A stretch of 55,696 nucleotides of DNA from Dehalococcoidia bacterium (GCA_030648205.1 JAUSIH010000001.1:1-55696); one strand, 5' to 3'. Counted from the first letter of the stretch, positions 17,068-25,963 are shown. The notes: generated from the letters alone by a model not told the origin. Numbers and translations are program-made.

Positions 17068-18714
17068 CTACCGTCTGCGCCACCACACGATGCCGCCCAC
17101 CCCCACCAGCACCAGCGGCAAGAGCGCGATACTGGACCACAGAATGTAGCGGAACTCGAGCTGGGTCAGGACTATCAGGCGAATGCCCGCCGGCTTGGGC
17201 CGGATAGAGATGAGCGTCTCGTCCTCAGCAAGCCAGTTGATGCTGTTGAGGAACAGGTCGCTGTTGCCCAGGGAGTAGAAGTACTGGTTCGTCGCGAAGT
17301 CCGAGTCGCCGATGGCGATGATGCGCGTCCGCGACTGCGCGCCGGGCGCCTTGGTTTCGCCCAGAGGCGCCGAGCCGTCGACGGCCACCGCGAGCACCAA
17401 GGGTCCCTGGAGGTCCCCGCGCTTGAGGTCGAAGTCAGGCTTCTGCGGGGCCTGGGACATCCAGCTTCGGGGGCTGGAAACGGCGACGGGGGAGAGCTTG
17501 ACCGTGTCCGACGGCTTCGGCTCCTTGATAAGCGACTTGAACGACGTGGCCGCCGGGAAGAAGGTGGTGTCCAGCGACGCGGTGATGCGGTCAAACAGGT
17601 ACTGGGAACGCTGCACCGCCGGGGCGGTCACGTCCGGCACGGCGAAGCTGATCTGGTCCACCACGGTGCCGGGCAGGACGTCCACAGCCCATTTCTTGAG
17701 GATGTCCACGAAACTCGAGGGCGGGTTGGGGTCCAGCAGTATGAGGAGCTTTCCTCCCTGACGCAGGTAGTCTTCCAGTATCTTCTTCTCCGGCTCCAGC
17801 AGGTCTTTCTTCGGCCCCGAGATAATGAGCACGGCGGCGGAGTTGAGCTTGTTCGGGGCGGCAGGGTCGGCGGTCAGGTTCAGCGCCTGAACATCGTAGT
17901 TGTCTCGCTGAAGACCGCGCGTCGCCTCGCCCACGCCCGTCTCGATGAAGCTGACGGGGTCGCGTTCATCATGTCCGGCCAGGAACACAATCTTCTTGAG
18001 TTCCTTGCCGGTCACGCGCAAGAGGGCGCCGGTGAAATCCTGCTCGGTCAGGTTGCTGGCGGGCACCTTCTGGCGGCGCGTGCCGGAGGCGAAGACCACG
18101 GAGCCGTAGTCGTCGGTCCCCCTGATCTCGAATTGCCGCGCGACGCCCGGCTCGGCGTCCGGGTCCACGAATCTGTACGTGAACTTGGGCGACTGGTAGT
18201 GGTACTCCTTGAAAAGGCTCTCGGACTGGTCCTGGAGTCGAGAGAGCACCGGGTCGGTGGCTGTGAAGAAGCCCACGGCCTCCACCGGCTGGTCCAGCCG
18301 TTTCAGCAGGTCAACCGTCTGTTGAGCGAGTGAGAACTGCTTGGAGGCGGTCAGGTCCATCCGGTAGGTGTTGCGGGCGGCGATGATGTTGGCCAGGACC
18401 ATGAGGCCGGCGAACGCGAAGGCCATGACGACGGCGTTGCTGCCGTACCGTCCGCTGCGGCCCAGGAAGGCCGTCTTCACCGTTCGGAAGGCGATGACCA
18501 CGAACAGCAAAAGCAGGAACACGCCCAATGCCGCGAGGGTCAAGGTGTACGAAGCCAGGTTGGGCAGGAGCAGCGCCGTGAGGAGGGCCGCCGCCAGCGA
18601 TAGGATACCTCCGCCCAGCAACGCCAGACTTACGGCGTTGAGCAGGGAAAAGAGGCGGCGGAAGGCCGCGCCCAGCCCGCGGGGTTCCTGGGGCTCGATG
18701 GGAGTCTGCGTCAC
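17068..18714 (-). CDS. GldG-like ABC transporter auxiliary protein
   Basis: 548 aa. Three N-terminal membrane helices (about 25-50, 55-78, 93-112), then a large outside domain of the ABC_transp_aux type starting at YRMDLTASKQFSLAQQTVDL, the diagnostic segment of GldG/DUF7088 proteins, and ending with one C-terminal helix followed by WWRRR. The segment LEDYLRQGGKLLILLDPN near 300 is also family-typical. It is one base apart from the permease gene and 16 bp from the DUF4340 gene. Such systems are linked to gliding in Bacteroidetes, but in other phyla export or surface roles are presumed. Confidence 0.87.
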   Translation of the reverse strand: MTQTPIEPQEPRGLGAAFRRLFSLLNAVSLALLGGGILSLAAALLTALLLPNLASYTLTLAALGVFLLLLFVVIAFRTVKTAFLGRSGRYGSNAVVMAFAFAGLMVLANIIAARNTYRMDLTASKQFSLAQQTVDLLKRLDQPVEAVGFFTATDPVLSRLQDQSESLFKEYHYQSPKFTYRFVDPDAEPGVARQFEIRGTDDYGSVVFASGTRRQKVPASNLTEQDFTGALLRVTGKELKKIVFLAGHDERDPVSFIETGVGEATRGLQRDNYDVQALNLTADPAAPNKLNSAAVLIISGPKKDLLEPEKKILEDYLRQGGKLLILLDPNPPSSFVDILKKWAVDVLPGTVVDQISFAVPDVTAPAVQRSQYLFDRITASLDTTFFPAATSFKSLIKEPKPSDTVKLSPVAVSSPRSWMSQAPQKPDFDLKRGDLQGPLVLAVAVDGSAPLGETKAPGAQSRTRIIAIGDSDFATNQYFYSLGNSDLFLNSINWLAEDETLISIRPKPAGIRLIVLTQLEFRYILWSSIALLPLVLVGVGGIVWWRRR

Positions 18715-18715
18715 G

Positions 18716-19429
18716 TTACCTCCACCTCCGGGCGGAAACGGACTGCACGGTGAACAGCAGGAAGGCCGCCGCGATGCTCACGAAGTACACCACATCCTTG
18801 GTGTCAATGACGCCAAAGGCGAAGTCGCGGAAGTGCGTGGGCGGTGAAAGGTAGTCGAAGATCTCCTTCGGGATGCCGCTGAACACGCCACCCGCCGAGT
18901 TGATAACCCACATGAGGAGCAGGAGGCCGAAGGTCAGGACGGCGGCCACGATCTGGTTGCTGGTCAAGGACGAGGCGAAGACCCCGACGGCCAGGAACAA
19001 GGCACCCAGAAGGAAAAGCCCCAGGTAACCGCTCAGAATGGGGCCCGCATCCGGGTTTCCGTAGATGAGCAGGATGATGGCGTAGTAGCCGGTCACGGCG
19101 ATCATCACCGCCAGAATAGCCAGGGAGGAGAGGAATTTACCCAGCACGACCTGGTAGTCCTGCACCGGCGCGGTGAGCAGCAGCTCCAGCGTGCCCATCT
19201 TGGCCTCCTCAGCGAAGAGGCGCATTGTGAGCAAAGGCGTCAGTATCATGAGGACGAAGGCGGCGGGGAACAGGAACCCGCGTGTGGTGGCTTCCGGGAA
19301 GGCGCTGCTCAGGCTTGTCGCGAAGAAGTAGCCGCAGATCACCAGGAAGACCGCTGTAATCACATATGCCATCGGAGAGCCGAAGTACGTCCGTATCTCC
19401 TTGCTGGCGATGGTAAGAATGTTCCGCAC
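18716..19429 (-). CDS. ABC-2 type permease (GldF-like)
   Basis: 237 aa with six hydrophobic segments: residues ~20-40, 52-75, 95-120, 135-160, 165-190 and 212-232. N-terminus ILTIASKEIRTYFGSPMAYV is the typical start of this permease group, and LFAEEAKMGTLELLLTAPV after helix 2 is the cytoplasmic coupling segment. It is separated by 3 bp from the ATPase gene upstream and by 1 bp from the GldG-like gene downstream. It should form the membrane channel with the ATPase at 19433. Confidence 0.9.
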   Translation of the reverse strand: MRNILTIASKEIRTYFGSPMAYVITAVFLVICGYFFATSLSSAFPEATTRGFLFPAAFVLMILTPLLTMRLFAEEAKMGTLELLLTAPVQDYQVVLGKFLSSLAILAVMIAVTGYYAIILLIYGNPDAGPILSGYLGLFLLGALFLAVGVFASSLTSNQIVAAVLTFGLLLLMWVINSAGGVFSGIPKEIFDYLSPPTHFRDFAFGVIDTKDVVYFVSIAAAFLLFTVQSVSARRWR

Positions 19430-19432
19430 GGG

Positions 19433-20371
19433 CTAGAGCTCCTCCTTCGTAGTCAGCTTCAGGAAGATCTCCTCCAGGCTCAGGCCGCCCGTTTGCAGCC
19501 CCTGCAGGCCCCATCCGCTGTTGACCACCAGCCTCGCCATCTCCTCGCGCAGGTCGAGACCCGGCTGCGCCTCGATGATGTAGCCATTGCGGTCGCCAAC
19601 GCCGGGTGTCCACTTCACCTCGCGGACGCCTTTCACGGAGCGCAGCTTGGTCAGTACGTCCTTGGACGGCCCGCGCACTTCCATGCGGAGCTGCTCCGAG
19701 CCTCGCAGGCGCGCCGAGAGGTTCTCCGGCTTGTCCACCGCCACAATCCGCCCGTCATTGATGACGATGACCTGCTCGCAGACCATGCTGACTTCGGGCA
19801 GGATGTGGGTGCTGAGGAGGAGGGTATGCTCCTTCCCCAGGCCTTTGATGAGTTGGCGCGTCTCGACGACCTGGCGCGGGTCAATGCCGATAGTCGGCTC
19901 GTCGAGGATGAGGACATCCGGCTCGTGCAGAATCGCCTGGGCGATGCCCACGCGCTGCCGAAAGCCTTTGGAGAGCTTGCCGATGATGGTGTCCCGATAG
20001 TCGCCAAGTCTGCACACGTCAATGACGTCGCCCAGGCGCGTCCGCAGGCGCTTCTTGGTCATGCCCCGGAGGGTGCCCTGAAAGTCCAAGTATGACCGCA
20101 CGGTCATGTCCGTGTAGAGGGGGACGGTCTCGGGGAGGTAGCCCACCTTGCGGCGCGCTTCCAGCGACTCCTCCAGGATGTCGTGGTCGGCGACCTTGGC
20201 CGTGCCCGACGACGGTGGCATGAAGCCCGTCAGGATGCGCATGGTCGTGGTCTTCCCGGAGCCGTTCGGGCCCAGGAAGCCCACTATCTGACCCTTGCCC
20301 ACCTTGAAGGACACGTCCTCTATCGCGAGGAAGTCGCCGTAATATTTGGTAAGGTTATAGGCCTCGATCAT
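19433..20371 (-). CDS. ABC transporter ATP-binding protein (GldA/CcmA-like)
   Basis: 312 aa. Walker A GPNGSGKT at 34-41, ABC signature LSKGFRQRVGIAQA near 134, Walker B VLILDEPT near 155, and a D-loop and H-loop (LLLSTHILPEV). The last ~90 residues form the regulatory DUF4162-like extension usual in GldA-type ATPases (LRMEVRGPSKDVLTKL). First gene of a four-gene operon (ATPase, permease, GldG-like, DUF4340). A perfect TATAAT -10 lies 46 bp upstream of its ATG. Confidence 0.92.
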   Translation of the reverse strand: MIEAYNLTKYYGDFLAIEDVSFKVGKGQIVGFLGPNGSGKTTTMRILTGFMPPSSGTAKVADHDILEESLEARRKVGYLPETVPLYTDMTVRSYLDFQGTLRGMTKKRLRTRLGDVIDVCRLGDYRDTIIGKLSKGFRQRVGIAQAILHEPDVLILDEPTIGIDPRQVVETRQLIKGLGKEHTLLLSTHILPEVSMVCEQVIVINDGRIVAVDKPENLSARLRGSEQLRMEVRGPSKDVLTKLRSVKGVREVKWTPGVGDRNGYIIEAQPGLDLREEMARLVVNSGWGLQGLQTGGLSLEEIFLKLTTKEEL

Positions 20372-20416
20372 CGTCCTAAAGCTTCGTTAGGCAGTTTACG
20401 CGCGAGCCAAAGGCGG

Positions 20417-20445
20417 ATTATACCACAGGCGTCTCGCGGGCGAAA
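20417..20445 (-). promoter_or_regulatory. Promoter of the ABC exporter operon (strong -10, weak -35)
   Basis: Minus-strand TATAAT at 20422-20417 with a poor -35 (TTTCGC) 17 bases upstream. Spacing to the ATPase start is normal. Low support because of the -35. Confidence 0.4.
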
Positions 20446-20583
20446 GAGGCGTGTGGTAGTTCTGTGATAATGACACCCTCTCATGGCCCCGTGCAAATGT
20501 CACCTGGTGGAGGCGGTGACGTTGAACGCGGAGGAACAGCAACGGGTTGCCGTGATCGCGCATAGGGAGGGGTCAAAACGAGG

Positions 20584-20661
20584 TGGTCGGGGTGGCCGGA
20601 TTTGAACCGGCGGCCTCGTGGTCCCAAACCACGCGCGCTGGCCGGACTGCGCCACACCCCG
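20584..20661 (-). tRNA. tRNA-Pro (anticodon TGG)
   Basis: Full cloverleaf: acceptor CGGGGTG paired with CACCCCG, discriminator A and encoded CCA; anticodon stem CGTGG/CCACG with loop TTTGGGA, anticodon TGG; T arm GCCGG-TTCAAAT-CCGGC. Length 78 including CCA. Confidence 0.95.
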
Positions 20662-20721
20662 CCTTCTCCCTATCATACACGACCGACGCAAGACACCGGC
20701 GGCGCGTGACGGACGCGCTGC

Positions 20722-20749
20722 TTGCACATCTCGCGCCAGCGTGTAGAAT
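20722..20749 (+). promoter_or_regulatory. Promoter for the 135-aa membrane protein
   Basis: TTGCAC, 16-base spacer, TAGAAT, ending 27 bp before the ATG at 20777. Confidence 0.4.
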
Positions 20750-20776
20750 AGCAGCATTCTAGCACGAGGGCAGTCC

Positions 20777-21184
20777 ATGTCTCCTGAGGTTACGGGTCTC
20801 ATCATCGGGTCAGCCGTCTTCGGAGCGGCGCTCGCCGTGGGCGGGAGTTGGTTCTGGGCCTGCGCCCATCTGACCGAGGCATGGCACGACCAGAAGAAAA
20901 TCCAGATGCCGCGCTGGCTCCTCCTAGTGCTCACCTTCGGCTATACCAGCGCCAAGTCCGACTGGGAGAAGGAGCGGTCGCTGAAGAGCAGCGGCGGCCT
21001 GCGCTGGCTCGCGTACGCGCTGGGCCTGGGCCTGCCCCTCTTTGTCCTGGCGACCACCTTGCTGCGGCTCGTCACGGCCAAGCGCCTGGACGCCAACGAC
21101 ATCCAGTACCTTGTTCTGGCGGCGATCACCCTGGGCCTCTGGTTCCTCCTCACCACGCTGGTCCGCCGCTCGGTGGAGAGCTAG
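20777..21184 (+). CDS. Small membrane protein, unrecognised
   Basis: 135 aa with three hydrophobic segments (about 8-28, 78-98, 110-128) and a hydrophilic loop at 34-75 rich in charged residues. Not recognised. Its ATG is preceded by a GAGGGCAG ribosome site and by a plausible promoter at 20722. It is isolated, transcribed away from tRNA-Pro, and followed by a repeat cluster. Codon use matches the host background, which supports a real gene; function unknown. Confidence 0.65.
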   Translation: MSPEVTGLIIGSAVFGAALAVGGSWFWACAHLTEAWHDQKKIQMPRWLLLVLTFGYTSAKSDWEKERSLKSSGGLRWLAYALGLGLPLFVLATTLLRLVTAKRLDANDIQYLVLAAITLGLWFLLTTLVRRSVES

Positions 21185-21192
21185 AGGCTGGG

Positions 21193-21338
21193 AGACCCTC
21201 ACCCTCTGAGTCTCCCTCTCCCAGAACTGGGAGAGGGAGATAGAGAAACGAATCTGGGGGACACTCCTTCGGCTTCGCTCAGGACAGGCCCCAGACCCCC
21301 GTCAAGGGGTTGCACTCCCTCTGGACTCACCAAAGATG
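21193..21338 (+). repeat. Intergenic repeat shared with 31990-32310
   Basis: Contains CTCCCTCTCCCAGAACTGGG with GAGAGGGAG (hairpin) and then CTGGGGGACAC, CCCCCGTCAAGGGG and CTCCCTCTGGACTC. The latter blocks recur in the same order at 32035-32091. Non-coding. Confidence 0.55.
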
Positions 21339-21346
21339 GCTCTGGG

Positions 21347-22291
21347 CTAGCCCGCGCTCTCCTTGCGCCGGACAAGCGGCAGGACGTCGCGGGCGATGGC
21401 CTCGAACTGGGCCATCACCTCGTCGAGCGGGCACGTCGGCGAGAACAGGATGTGCCGCGCCCCCGCGGCGATGAACTCCTCCAGACGCCGCGCGCAGTCC
21501 TGGGGCGTGCCAAGCACCACGTACCGCTCCACAACCTTGTCGAAGGGCTGGTTGTAGCGCTCCTGAAGCGACTGGGCCGCGACGCGCGCGGCCTCCGCCA
21601 CGGTGCGTCCCACGCAGATGAACTGGTACAGCCCCGGCGTAATGCCGGCCGGGTCGCGCCCCGCCTCATGCGCATACGCCTGCACGCGCGCCCAGCCGTC
21701 GCGGTACTGCTCCGGCGCGTAGAGGTAGGGCATCCACCCCTGGGCGTAGCGCGCGGTGCGCCGCAGCGCGGCATCGCGACGCCCGCCCACCCATACGGGC
21801 AGCCCGCCCGGCGTCAGCGGCTTGGGGTCCATCGTCGTGTCCTGGAGGGTGAAATAGCGCCCCTGATAGGTGGTCTTCTGGTCCGTCCACAGGCTACGCA
21901 TCACCTCCAGTTGCTCGTTGGCGCGGCGACCGCGTTCCGCGTGGGGCGCGCCGCACGAGTCGAATTCCCGCTTGTTCTCGCCGCCGATGCCCACGCCCAG
22001 GATGAAGCGCCCGCCGGAGACGTGGTCCAGCGTGACGGCCTCCTTCGCCAGAATGGTCGGATGGTGGAGCGGCAGCAGGACGATGGACGTGCCTATCTGC
22101 ACGCGCTTCGTGCGGGCGGCGAACGCGGCGCACACCGTCATGGCGTCGAATGTGGGGCGCCACCAGTTGGTGATGTGCTCGCCCTGCCAGATGGAGTCGT
22201 AGCCCCACGCCTCGATCTTGTCCGCGAAGTCGAGGACGTCCACGCCGCCCTCCGGCTGGGGATAGACCGCGCCGAACTTCACCAATTGCAT
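21347..22291 (-). CDS. Luciferase-like (LLM) flavin/F420-dependent oxidoreductase 1
   Basis: 314 aa, one TIM-barrel LLM domain. MQLVKFGAVYPQPEGG start, DSIWQGEHI, TKRVQIGTSIVLLPLHHP, then HVSGGRFILGVGIGGE and GGLPVWVGGRR are the classic landmarks. Members are F420- or FMNH2-dependent dehydrogenases or monooxygenases acting on small organics. ATG 22291 has GAGGAGG upstream. It is the last gene of an operon EthD-like - MFS - LLM on the minus strand (41 bp after the MFS gene). The cofactor (F420 or FMN) cannot be fixed from sequence; the arrangement suggests oxidation of an imported compound. Confidence 0.9.
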   Translation of the reverse strand: MQLVKFGAVYPQPEGGVDVLDFADKIEAWGYDSIWQGEHITNWWRPTFDAMTVCAAFAARTKRVQIGTSIVLLPLHHPTILAKEAVTLDHVSGGRFILGVGIGGENKREFDSCGAPHAERGRRANEQLEVMRSLWTDQKTTYQGRYFTLQDTTMDPKPLTPGGLPVWVGGRRDAALRRTARYAQGWMPYLYAPEQYRDGWARVQAYAHEAGRDPAGITPGLYQFICVGRTVAEAARVAAQSLQERYNQPFDKVVERYVVLGTPQDCARRLEEFIAAGARHILFSPTCPLDEVMAQFEAIARDVLPLVRRKESAG

Positions 22292-22332
22292 GGTCTTCCT
22301 CCTCGTAGGTGGGACATCGTCGCGCGCCTCGG

Positions 22333-23613
22333 TCACGTCGGCGATACAGCCGCCCGCGCCAGGCGTTCCGGCACGCGCGCCATCGCAACCAGCGCCGCCG
22401 CGACCACGTACAGCCCCGCGAACGGAATAAACGCCCACGTGTAGCTGCCGCTCACGTCGTACACCCAGCCCGCGAACACCGGCGACAGCGCGGCCAGCAG
22501 TTGCAGCGCGGGGAACGTGAAGCCCCGGATGGCGCCGAGCGACTCGCGGCCAAAGTACGTAGCCCACATCGTCGGCGTGAGCGACAGAAAGCCGCCCAGC
22601 GCCAGCCCGTACACGACCGCGTACGCATAGGCCATCGCGGGGGTGCGCGCGAAGACGAGGAGCACGAGGCCGACGGCGCACAATGCCATCGCAAGCGGCA
22701 TGGACCAGCGCACGTGCAGCCGCTCCACGATGAAGCCCCAGATCAGGGCGCCCGCCCCGGACAGCACGGCCACCATCGTCAGCACTATGATGGCGACGCT
22801 CTCCGACAGGCCCGCGTCCGTCAGGCGCGGGTACATGTGGAGGTTGATGGCGATGGCGACCATCAGGGCGAAGCAGTTCGCGACCATGAGCAGCCACATG
22901 GCGGGGGTGCGCAACGCCTGCCGCAGGGAGAACGAGGTCTCCACCTTCGCCGCGCCCGCCCCTGATGCCGAGGGCGCGCCAGGCAGGCCGTCCGGCGTCA
23001 GGCCCATGTCCTCCGGGCGTCGGCGCAGGAACAGCGCGGCGGGCACCAGCGCGAAGACGAGTACGCCCGCGCCCACGGCCAGCCAACCGGCCCGCCATCC
23101 GTAGGCGACAATGAACACCTGCGCCAGCAGCGGCCATATCGCGGTGCCGACGCGCGTCGCCACCGAGTAAAAGCCGAGCGCGCGCCCCCTGCGGCGGAAA
23201 AACCAGTTGGCGACGGCCACGCTCCCGCCCAGCTCCATGAAGCCCACGTCCGCCAGTCGCCCCAGGCTGAGCAGGACGTAGAACTGCCACGCGGCGGACA
23301 CGCCCGAAATCGCCATGAAGCTCAGCCCCAGGATGGCGACGCCCGCGACGATGAACCGGCGCGGCCCGTAGCGGTCCATGAGCGGCCCGACGGCCATCGC
23401 CACGACGCCGCCGATGGCGAAGCCGACGCCCGCCATGAGCGACACCTCGGCGCGACTCCAGCCGTACTCGGCGGTCATGGGCTTGATGAACACGGACAGA
23501 AGAGGGTTCCGCGAGGCGACCTGGACGAAGCCGACGGTCAACGTCGCCGCCAGCACCAGCCAGCCGTAGTAAACGCGACGGTGGCCGATTCCGCCGCCCG
23601 GCAGGTCACTCAC
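22333..23613 (-). CDS. MFS transporter 2, OFA/monocarboxylate-like
   Basis: 426 aa, twelve predicted helices, with GPLMDRYGPRRF between helices 2 and 3 and the start HRRVYYGWLVLAATLTVGFV. The segment FLRRRPEDMGLTPDG before the central loop is shared almost word for word with the MFS at 35703 and loosely with the one at 8641, so the three are one subfamily. It lies 8 bp downstream of the EthD-like gene and 41 bp upstream of the LLM gene, so it probably imports the substrate of that pathway. Substrate unknown; an organic anion is the family default. Confidence 0.87.
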   Translation of the reverse strand: MSDLPGGGIGHRRVYYGWLVLAATLTVGFVQVASRNPLLSVFIKPMTAEYGWSRAEVSLMAGVGFAIGGVVAMAVGPLMDRYGPRRFIVAGVAILGLSFMAISGVSAAWQFYVLLSLGRLADVGFMELGGSVAVANWFFRRRGRALGFYSVATRVGTAIWPLLAQVFIVAYGWRAGWLAVGAGVLVFALVPAALFLRRRPEDMGLTPDGLPGAPSASGAGAAKVETSFSLRQALRTPAMWLLMVANCFALMVAIAINLHMYPRLTDAGLSESVAIIVLTMVAVLSGAGALIWGFIVERLHVRWSMPLAMALCAVGLVLLVFARTPAMAYAYAVVYGLALGGFLSLTPTMWATYFGRESLGAIRGFTFPALQLLAALSPVFAGWVYDVSGSYTWAFIPFAGLYVVAAALVAMARVPERLARAAVSPT

Positions 23614-23621
23614 CGCGCCCC

Positions 23622-24311
23622 CTAGCCGTTCGGCGGGCGGACCGCCGCGCCCACGGGCCTGTACACGCCGCTGACGACCATCTCCAGCAGCGGGCTGCGC
23701 CTGCCCGCCGCCCTCTCCTCGTCCGCGCGGACCTGCAGGTCGCGGTTGAACGTCCGCGCGTCGTCAATGGCCAGCTCGTAGAGAGCGAGGTACCGTCCAT
23801 TGCCAATCCGCTGCCGGGCGCACACGTAGCGCCGCGCGGAGAGCACGCCGGGCGTCTTCAGCACGTTGGGCGCGTGCACCGTGTCGTACCATACGTTGAA
23901 CTCGGCGTCCCGCGCCGGGTCATTGCAGTTGGTAATGACGACAGTCATGGCGTTGGCCGTCCCGCTCTGGCCGGAGGGCCGCGTCGGCCCCATCGGCGTG
24001 TAGATGCCGACGACGACGATGGCCGCGAGGTCGCGCCACTCGCCGCGCGCCTTCTCCGCATCCCTCTCGCGCTCCAGGGCGTCGTTGAAGCCGCCTGGGT
24101 CGGTCACATCCAGCTCGTAGAGGAGCACGTACTGCCCCTTCCCGTAGCGTTGATGGACGCAAGTGAACAACCGGCCGGACACGACGCCGGGCGTCCGCGC
24201 CATGTTGGGCATGTGCACAGACGTCAACCACGTTCGCAGGGCGTCGTCCTGCCCGGGCTGCCTGCTGTTGACGACGGCGACGAGCAGCGCCGTGTGCTCT
24301 GCTACAAGCAC
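23622..24311 (-). CDS. Tandem EthD-like (dimeric alpha-beta barrel) protein 1
   Basis: 229 aa made of two similar ferredoxin-like halves. Each half has the pattern of a short strand, then (F/L)xxWxxxVHxPN, a TPGVxSxRxxxC segment and YLxLYELxxxD (for example YDTVHAPNVLKTPGV in the second half). EthD-like domains are small barrels found in degradation pathways, often as accessory or cofactor-independent oxygenase/isomerase units. GTG 24311 is chosen because GAGGGGG lies just upstream and the length then matches the paralog at 25964 (231 aa). First gene of the EthD-MFS-LLM operon. A lower-GC gene ends only 48 bp upstream, so its promoter may have been displaced. Confidence 0.75.
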   Translation of the reverse strand: MLVAEHTALLVAVVNSRQPGQDDALRTWLTSVHMPNMARTPGVVSGRLFTCVHQRYGKGQYVLLYELDVTDPGGFNDALERERDAEKARGEWRDLAAIVVVGIYTPMGPTRPSGQSGTANAMTVVITNCNDPARDAEFNVWYDTVHAPNVLKTPGVLSARRYVCARQRIGNGRYLALYELAIDDARTFNRDLQVRADEERAAGRRSPLLEMVVSGVYRPVGAAVRPPNG

Positions 24312-24359
24312 GGCACCCCCCTCAGAGCGATGCATCCTGTCTTTCGAGCGCGTCTCTTG

Positions 24360-24926
24360 TCATTCCGCAAACAGCTTATCAATCACCAACTCCTTGAGTT
24401 CCTTGCTCGACTTGATCTCATACAATGGCACCGCAAATGACTTCACACAATTAGCGGCCGGAACGGGTTTGGACGGGTTCCATTGATGCCACGTACCCAC
24501 CGTTCTTTCCGTCTTCCCCCAATCCCAAAACCAACTCTTGCAAAGCCAGTATTCGTAGCTCTCGCGCGCGCGTTCTCTTGGCATCGCGCTTTGAAAAACG
24601 TGCATACCAGCTACCAAAAGCGGATCCTCTACTTCGGTATCCTGGTCCGAGGCGAAGTGCACACTAACGAATTTCAGTTCTTTCACTAAGTCATCGCCAC
24701 TTACACTGGGCGGCTCATAGAACCTCACAGCCCAACGCGCAAACCATCGCTCAGGAGCATTCAGTAAGTAAGAGAACCCCTGGGGTGCGTAAGTGTTGAC
24801 AGATTGCCAGCCTTGTTCGTCCATTAACCGATCGCTATCTAGTAGCAACTGTTGTGCTTGAACATAAAGACTCTTGAGGGTAACGAACAAGCTCTTTGTA
24901 GGTGACGCCGTGGTCTTATCTTGCAT
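24360..24926 (-). CDS. Unrecognised 188-aa protein paired with a PD-(D/E)XK nuclease
   Basis: Soluble, Trp-rich (WFARWAVRFYEPPS, WLCKSWFWDWGKTE), no known motif that I can name. ATG 24926 with AGGAGG upstream; its first 11 bp overlap the last codons of the nuclease-like gene, so the two are translationally coupled. G+C is clearly lower than in the surrounding catabolic genes. The pairing with a restriction-like nuclease suggests a defence or mobile-element role. Function unknown. Confidence 0.75.
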   Translation of the reverse strand: MQDKTTASPTKSLFVTLKSLYVQAQQLLLDSDRLMDEQGWQSVNTYAPQGFSYLLNAPERWFARWAVRFYEPPSVSGDDLVKELKFVSVHFASDQDTEVEDPLLVAGMHVFQSAMPRERARESYEYWLCKSWFWDWGKTERTVGTWHQWNPSKPVPAANCVKSFAVPLYEIKSSKELKELVIDKLFAE

Positions 24927-25761
24927 GTGCGCCCCTCCTATAACGATAAGCAAGCACTTCCTCGGGAATCGGACTGAACCGAGGCCATTTGTACACGTTC
25001 ACTTTCGGGCCAGAAAAGTAGAAGGCGAATTTCTCACGCGGGAAGTACGTTGTGACGGGATCAATACCCTCAAACATAGTCAATGCCTTGCGCCGAAGAA
25101 GTTGAAGCATGTCTTCCAAGACATTTCTTTGATATACATCGCTCGTTCCAGCTATCTGTCTCTCAATGATCCGAGGAAGGAGTCTCCAGGTAGTCCAGTA
25201 GATTGGCGATTCGGCGTTGTTCTTCAGACGGTATGCTTCCAGAGACTCAGAGATATCTGGACGAGGCAAAACGACGTGCTCGGTGACAAAGACCAAATCC
25301 CTGGAAACGATGCTAAGTTTGGAATCCCATTTGAGGTCTGTCGGTCTAACTCCCTGAAGGCAATCGAGCTCTTTGGCTAACTGGTCACCCGGGCTGTCGT
25401 CCTTTCCTTCAGAATCGTCCCCCTCTTTGCTGTTGGACTTGGGCGACCAGTACTTGGCCTCAATCATCACAACGTGCGTCCGATGCTCATCGCCCTCTAG
25501 GCCAATGACGACATCTGGCTCGCAATCGCTGTAGCCTTTGCGGTTCAACCACGGCCAGAACGACCAATGGACATGCTGCACTTCCATATCAAGTGCAAAC
25601 GGACGTCCGTCTATCGTCTTCGCCGTTTGCAGAAATGGGAGCACACCCGTACTCGGCGGCAGGTAACGAAATGAGCCAAAGATATCAGACGTGAGCAGGT
25701 CTTCCCTCATTTCGCTCAGGTTCGTATCTGATATCTTGCCGCGGATTTCAGCTATCGTCAT
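24916..25761 (-). CDS. PD-(D/E)XK nuclease-like protein
   Basis: 281 aa. The catalytic pattern is present: EPDVVIG (P82-D83) followed 18 residues on by MIEAKYW (E101-x-K103), preceded by the helix region QHVHWSFWPWLNRKG. The rest (LVFVTEHVVLPRPDISESLE, LLPRIIERQI) is unassigned. Such domains cut DNA, or occasionally RNA, with Mg2+. First gene of a two-gene lower-GC unit inserted in the minus-strand catabolic run, with an interspersed repeat directly upstream (25815-25910). Could be part of a defence system or a restriction-like enzyme; not assigned further. Confidence 0.75.
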   Translation of the reverse strand: MTIAEIRGKISDTNLSEMREDLLTSDIFGSFRYLPPSTGVLPFLQTAKTIDGRPFALDMEVQHVHWSFWPWLNRKGYSDCEPDVVIGLEGDEHRTHVVMIEAKYWSPKSNSKEGDDSEGKDDSPGDQLAKELDCLQGVRPTDLKWDSKLSIVSRDLVFVTEHVVLPRPDISESLEAYRLKNNAESPIYWTTWRLLPRIIERQIAGTSDVYQRNVLEDMLQLLRRKALTMFEGIDPVTTYFPREKFAFYFSGPKVNVYKWPRFSPIPEEVLAYRYRRGAHAR

Positions 25762-25814
25762 TTCTCGTGTCTCTTGGACTCATCCTAAAACCCTTGAAAC
25801 TACGCAGATGCGTT

Positions 25815-25910
25815 CAAACTCCCTCATGGTTCGACAAGCTCACCATGAGCGGCAGCTAATGTTCCGCTCGTCCTGAGCTTGTCGAAGGACGAAGCCTCGG
25901 ACTTTTGAAA
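25815..25910 (-). repeat. Interspersed palindromic element, divergent third copy
   Basis: Read on the minus strand it carries CTTCGACAAGCTCAGGACGA and later GGTGAGCTTGTCGAACCATG, the same two opposed arms as the elements at 566 and 38461. It lies at the upstream border of the lower-GC nuclease pair. Confidence 0.55.
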
Positions 25911-25963
25911 AGACCTCTTGGTAGCCCGAATCGTCGAGTAGGCCGGAGAGCTGCGCGCCGCGC

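Noticed and set aside
17011-18333. 440-aa plus-strand frame opposite the GldG-like gene
   Set aside because: Same kind of GC-driven shadow; no ribosome site and no recognisable domain.
20584-20661. tRNA-Sec candidate
   Set aside because: The structure has a 7-bp acceptor, TGG anticodon and normal T arm: tRNA-Pro. The other tRNA is Asn (GTT). No long-acceptor UCA tRNA was found.
21347-23290. A 647-aa frame running through the MFS gene into the LLM gene
   Set aside because: The first half is an antisense-like Arg/Gly-rich shadow of the MFS gene in another frame; the LLM start at 22291 has its own ribosome site.
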